Source: Pseudomonadota bacterium
GTDB lineage: Bacteria; Pseudomonadota; Gammaproteobacteria; Burkholderiales; Burkholderiaceae_B
Length of the DNA stretch: 16,187 nt
Direction: 5' to 3'
Assembly (NCBI GenBank): GCA_023422555.1
Contig: JAFAGQ010000041.1
Coordinates: forward strand, 1 to 16,187
Shown here: piece after piece, positions 12,937-16,187 of the stretch
How positions within the stretch are numbered: position 1 is the first letter of the stretch
Layout: each line of letters begins with the position of its first letter
Made by a program: the position numbers and the translations under genes
Notes under the pieces: model-generated
Told to the model about the DNA's origin: nothing
The model's input: only the letters and a program-made list of their open reading frames with translations
Database searches by the model: none

Positions 12937-14886
12937 TCAGATTTTCATGGACGTTTCTTTCCCCGTCAAATATCCCACGGCGGCGCTAAATCGATCGTGA
13001 TAGTTTTCATCGATGAGCGGGGCAACCTTATCCTTGATGACATCATGCAGACCGGGTTTTCCTCCTTTTCCTTTCTCCCAGTCACCGGCGTGCTGAAAAT
13101 TGCTCATAATGTAAGTCCAGCCATTGAGTTCATCGACGGACTGCAGACCGGTAGATTCTGCACCCGCCGGACAGGAAAGCAGTCGGGACAGTGATTTGGT
13201 ATCCACGTTATAGGCCCAGAGGAAATTGTTAACGTGCGTTCCACTGTCTTCACCTATGAACAGCGTGCGCAGTTTTTCCGAGAACTTGATGTTATCGGGA
13301 TTGGCTATCCTGTCTGCGTTGGCCGTATTGCCCAGCGCATCGGGTGTTTTCAGGTCTTCGCCTACCAGTTCTGCCGGGGGTTTCATATCTACCGGTACCC
13401 AGGCGCTGGCTATTAGCTTGTCGTTATTGTCTTTCTGGCCGTCTTTCAGATTCAGGGCATAGACTGCCCCGGCATACGGGCCCTGTACCTTGATGTCGCC
13501 CGACCCGTCGAGCATGGCATCACGCACATAGGACATGGCTGAATAGGCAATTTTATCCCTGGCGTTGACGGTTGTCCCCTCCATTTTGGAAAAGCCCATG
13601 CTGCCGCCGGCGAGTGCCGCATAGCGGTGCGTTTCCAGGAATGCCGCTGCCTTTTCCATGCCCGGTTTGACTTTGATCCAGTTCACTTTTTTGTCAAAAT
13701 GAATCTTGCGGAAACTGTCGTCTGACGGATCCTCTGTCTTCACTTCCATGATGTCTTCGGGTTTGAGCTTGTCGGCCAGCGCCCTGATTTCGTCACTGGT
13801 GGCATGACCCATGTGAATCCAGGACAGATCGGCCGAGCCAGGGCCTTCGCCGCTGGTCTGATGCCATTTGGCCACGTAAAGATTTCCCGCAGACAGATCC
13901 GCTTCCTTGTCAGCGACAAACATGAAGAGCCCGCCGTTGTTTGCATCATCGCCCATCAGAGCGGTACGTTTATCCGGCATGACCTGGATCAGTTCATGAG
14001 AAATACGACCCAGATTGAAGTGCTTTTTGATGCTGCCGGTGCCGTCAGGGTTCACCGTGACTTCGGGCATATGACCGTAGTGGTAGGGATTGGCTTTTTT
14101 CTCGTCACCAAAAAGCGCCTTGCTGAAACCCTTGAATTCATCGTTCTTGGTGATTTTGAAGGCATCGGGTTCGTACTCTTCGCTGGAAAGATGCGTGTTC
14201 CAGGGCGAGAGTGAGGCGCCACAGGTGATCCACAGACCATGGACGCCGGACGTATCGACGTTGTGATATTTCACAAGGGACAGATGGCCTGTTTCGGGGT
14301 CCTGGTCCAGCGTCAGGACGGCAATAGGCGAGGGCAGTTTGCCGTACATATCGTCGCCATTCAGGTTGCGCGTTGTGTATTCAAACTGCACAACAGCAAA
14401 TACGGTATTTCCTTTCACACCCTCAACGCTGGCTTTTTCCAGCTTCAGCAATGAAGTGCCATCCGGACTGTCAGAGAAAATCTGCCGCTCCTTGCCTGCA
14501 ACGGAATTGTCCATGATCGGTTTGTTATTGATGTCAAAGTAACCGCCGGCAATCACCTCCTGGCCTTTGTCGCCGGGTACTTTGTCACCGGTCAGAAAAA
14601 AGGGTTTGTATGCAAGTTCAAAGGTGCTTTCGGTTTTGTCATCCCAACGGATCTTCAGCGAAGAGCCTACGGTTGTCTCAGCCAGTGCAGCCGGATTATC
14701 CAGTGCGGGTGCGGCCATGCCCACAAACTCCGCAGAGGCAAATGCCTTGCCGACAGCATCGGCAGTTTTGGCAGTGGCAACGCCTGCCAGACTGCCCAGT
14801 ACGCCTGTGGTCAGCGGAAGCATGGGTGCAGTCGCCAGCACTTTCAGACTACGGCGGCGGGAGGAAGAGAACAGAGCGGGTTTCAT
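12937..14886 (-). CDS. phoX: PhoX-family alkaline phosphatase (DUF839), Tat-exported
   Basis: A 649-residue PhoX-type phosphatase, the usual length for the family. The N-terminus carries a twin-arginine signal: S9-R10-R11-R12-S13-L14-K15 then VLATAPMLPLTTGVLGSLAG, so the folded, metal-loaded enzyme would be exported by Tat. Family segments include HGLWITCGASLSPWNTHLSS (216-235) with Cys222 and the following Glu pair 236-237, GGLFMFVADKEADLSAGNLY, and LFIGEDSGTHVNNFLWAYNV. In characterised PhoX the equivalent Cys and acidic residues hold an Fe/Ca cofactor. It would release phosphate from organic esters in the periplasm, typically under phosphate starvation. A Pho-box-like half-site lies upstream. 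It is monocistronic and unrelated in function to the neighbours. Confidence 0.9.
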   Translation of the reverse strand: MKPALFSSSRRRSLKVLATAPMLPLTTGVLGSLAGVATAKTADAVGKAFASAEFVGMAAPALDNPAALAETTVGSSLKIRWDDKTESTFELAYKPFFLTGDKVPGDKGQEVIAGGYFDINNKPIMDNSVAGKERQIFSDSPDGTSLLKLEKASVEGVKGNTVFAVVQFEYTTRNLNGDDMYGKLPSPIAVLTLDQDPETGHLSLVKYHNVDTSGVHGLWITCGASLSPWNTHLSSEEYEPDAFKITKNDEFKGFSKALFGDEKKANPYHYGHMPEVTVNPDGTGSIKKHFNLGRISHELIQVMPDKRTALMGDDANNGGLFMFVADKEADLSAGNLYVAKWHQTSGEGPGSADLSWIHMGHATSDEIRALADKLKPEDIMEVKTEDPSDDSFRKIHFDKKVNWIKVKPGMEKAAAFLETHRYAALAGGSMGFSKMEGTTVNARDKIAYSAMSYVRDAMLDGSGDIKVQGPYAGAVYALNLKDGQKDNNDKLIASAWVPVDMKPPAELVGEDLKTPDALGNTANADRIANPDNIKFSEKLRTLFIGEDSGTHVNNFLWAYNVDTKSLSRLLSCPAGAESTGLQSVDELNGWTYIMSNFQHAGDWEKGKGGKPGLHDVIKDKVAPLIDENYHDRFSAAVGYLTGKETSMKI

Positions 14887-14919
14887 ATCGCATTATCCGG
14901 TTGACAATAATGCGGGGAT

Positions 14920-14940
14920 ATTACAGGTTTAATATGACAG
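14920..14940 (-). promoter_or_regulatory. Possible PhoB-binding (Pho-box-like) site upstream of phoX
   Basis: On the minus strand CTGTCATATTA (14940 downward) matches the first half of the Pho box, and a second direct half-site CTGTAAT follows at 14926. The two starts are 14 bp apart instead of the canonical 11, so this is imperfect. It lies 34-54 bases before the phoX ATG, where an activator site is expected. The gene's family makes PhoB control likely on general grounds. Confidence 0.3.
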
Positions 14941-15070
14941 CAATTTGTACGTTTCCTGAACGCTGCGTGTCCCTTGCGCCTCTCGTGTTCATGGCAATGG
15001 CATACGAAAGAACGACAATGCCTGAGGAAAACATCACTGTTAAAAGATGGGGCGCTTCGCAGGAGCATAC

Positions 15071-15118
15071 AAAAAAAACTGCACCGCCAACGTTGGTCGT
15101 CCAACGTTGAGAGTGCAG
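15071..15118 (-). terminator. Intrinsic terminator of lysS
   Basis: Reading the minus strand, two 18-base arms, CTGCACTCTCAACGTTGG and CCAACGTTGGCGGTGCAG, surround an ACGA loop and are followed at once by eight T residues (15078-15071). The stem has 6 + 9 perfect pairs and a 3-base imperfect middle. It begins 26 bases after the lysS stop codon. This is a textbook Rho-independent terminator and separates lysS from phoX. Between it and phoX (14887-15070) I see only the Pho-box-like site. Confidence 0.93.
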
Positions 15119-15144
15119 CTTACAACTACCGCATCAACTGTGTA

Positions 15145-16187
15145 TCAGTCTTCCTTGCGCAAATGCGGGAAGAGCAGAACGTCACGAATGGTCGGGCTAT
15201 CTGTCAGCAGCATGATGTACCGATCAATACCAATACCACAACCACCGGCAGGTGGCATGCCGTATTCCAGCGCACGAATGTAATCGGCATCATAGAACAT
15301 GGCTTCCTCATCGCCGGCGTCCTTGGCCGCCACCTGAGCCTGGAAGCGGGCGGCCTGGTCTTCCGGATCATTCAGTTCTGAAAAGCCGTTGGCAATTTCA
15401 CGACCCGTAATGAACAGTTCAAACCGCTCGGTGATTTCCGGATTGCTGTCGGAAGCACGCGCCAACGGAGAGACCTCAACCGGATAATCGATGATGAATG
15501 TCGGATTCCACAATTGTGATTCGGCGGTTTCTTCGAACAATGCCAGCTGCAAAGCACCCAGGCCTGCGCGTGATAGTACCGGTCCGTCAACCTCTGCGCC
15601 CAGTCTGCGCAACTCATTGCGAAGGAAGTCTGCATCTTTCAGTTGTGATTCGGAATACCCATCGGCATATTTGAGAATGGCCTGCGTGATGGTAAGCCGG
15701 TCAAATGGCTTGCCGAGATCCAGCGGCTTGCCCTGATGCTCAAGCAGCGCGCTACCAGTTGCTTCAATGGCTACATCGCGCAGCAATTTTTCTGTGAAGT
15801 CCATGAGCCACCGGTAATCGGTGTAGGCCGCATAGAACTCCATCATCGTGAATTCCGGATTGTGCCGAGGGCTGACACCTTCATTCCTGAAATTTCGGTT
15901 GATCTCAAAGACGCGTTCAAAGCCGCCTACCACAAGGCGTTTCAGATAGAGCTCTGGCGCGATACGCAAGAACATCTGCATATCCAGCGCATTGTGATGC
16001 GTAATAAACGGCTTGGCTGCAGCACCACCCGGGATCGGGTGAAGCATGGGGGTTTCCACTTCAAGGAAGCCGGCTTCGTTCATCTGTGCGCGCATTGCCG
16101 CAATCGCCTTGCTGCGCACTTTGAATGTATTGCGCGACGTCTCTGTCATGATCAGGTCGACGTAACGCTGACGATAGCGCAATTCCT
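15145..16187 (-). CDS. lysS: Lysyl-tRNA synthetase, class II, C-terminal part (5' end beyond the window)
   Basis: The frame runs off the right edge; 346 residues are visible of about 500 in the family. The visible part starts ELRYRQRYVDLIMTETSRN, the entry into the class II catalytic domain, so the anticodon-binding OB fold is outside. Motif 2 is FRNEGVSPRHNPEFTMMEFY, and motif 3 near the end is GGCGIGIDRYIMLLTDSP, ending in FPHLRKED. The enzyme charges tRNA-Lys with lysine using ATP. The Met-like codon at 16182 is TTG within the conserved ELRYRQ run and is not a start. Transcription ends at the strong terminator downstream. Confidence 0.96.
   Translation of the reverse strand, partial: ELRYRQRYVDLIMTETSRNTFKVRSKAIAAMRAQMNEAGFLEVETPMLHPIPGGAAAKPFITHHNALDMQMFLRIAPELYLKRLVVGGFERVFEINRNFRNEGVSPRHNPEFTMMEFYAAYTDYRWLMDFTEKLLRDVAIEATGSALLEHQGKPLDLGKPFDRLTITQAILKYADGYSESQLKDADFLRNELRRLGAEVDGPVLSRAGLGALQLALFEETAESQLWNPTFIIDYPVEVSPLARASDSNPEITERFELFITGREIANGFSELNDPEDQAARFQAQVAAKDAGDEEAMFYDADYIRALEYGMPPAGGCGIGIDRYIMLLTDSPTIRDVLLFPHLRKED

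Noticed and set aside
14883..15104. A 73-residue Cys-rich minus-strand frame before phoX
   Set aside because: It begins inside the lysS terminator stem and overlaps the phoX start region; composition looks random.

Overview
The window looks like a betaproteobacterial chromosome, most likely Burkholderiales and plausibly Alcaligenaceae (Bordetella/Achromobacter/Advenella-like). The isc cluster has the gammaproteobacterial/betaproteobacterial order (iscU-iscA-hscB-hscA-fdx). Solute receptors of the Bug family sit beside IclR regulators and acyl-CoA dehydrogenases, a combination typical of that family. The genus call is inference from gene content only.

Layout. (1) 1-3191, plus strand: the distal part of the housekeeping Fe-S cluster assembly operon: the 3' end of iscU, then iscA, hscB, hscA and fdx, tightly packed. 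No iscX-like frame follows fdx. (2) 3215-12451: a self-contained acyl-CoA catabolic locus. Six minus-strand genes read away from a divergent promoter region at about 10722-10881: acyl-CoA dehydrogenase, two Bug receptors, a second acyl-CoA dehydrogenase, an AcuI/YhdH-type enoyl-CoA (acrylyl-CoA-like) reductase and a fused NDP-forming acyl-CoA synthetase. On the plus strand two overlapping paralogous IclR regulators read the other way. The likely logic is capture of an organic acid (Bug), activation to its CoA thioester (ligase), redox steps on the acyl chain (two dehydrogenases and one reductase), and control by IclR proteins. The substrate cannot be read from the sequence. (3) 12452-12936: a 485-bp gene-poor stretch with a diverged copy of the last 39 bp of fdx, a hairpin, a short signal-peptide ORF on the minus strand with a perfect -10 box upstream, a degenerate 17-bp tandem array and a hairpin behind phoX. 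(4) 12937-14886, minus: a Tat-exported PhoX-type alkaline phosphatase. (5) 15145 to the window edge, minus: the C-terminal part of lysyl-tRNA synthetase, ended by a textbook intrinsic terminator.

The observation I rate highest is that the catabolic locus lies exactly between two direct copies of the fdx 3' end (3151-3189 and 12456-12494, 35 of 39 bases identical). The right copy begins five bases after the last iclR stop codon. This looks like the footprint of a 9.3-kb insertion or recombination event at the end of the isc operon. It would also explain the missing iscX and the missing terminator behind fdx. No integrase or transposase gene is present, so the mechanism is open.
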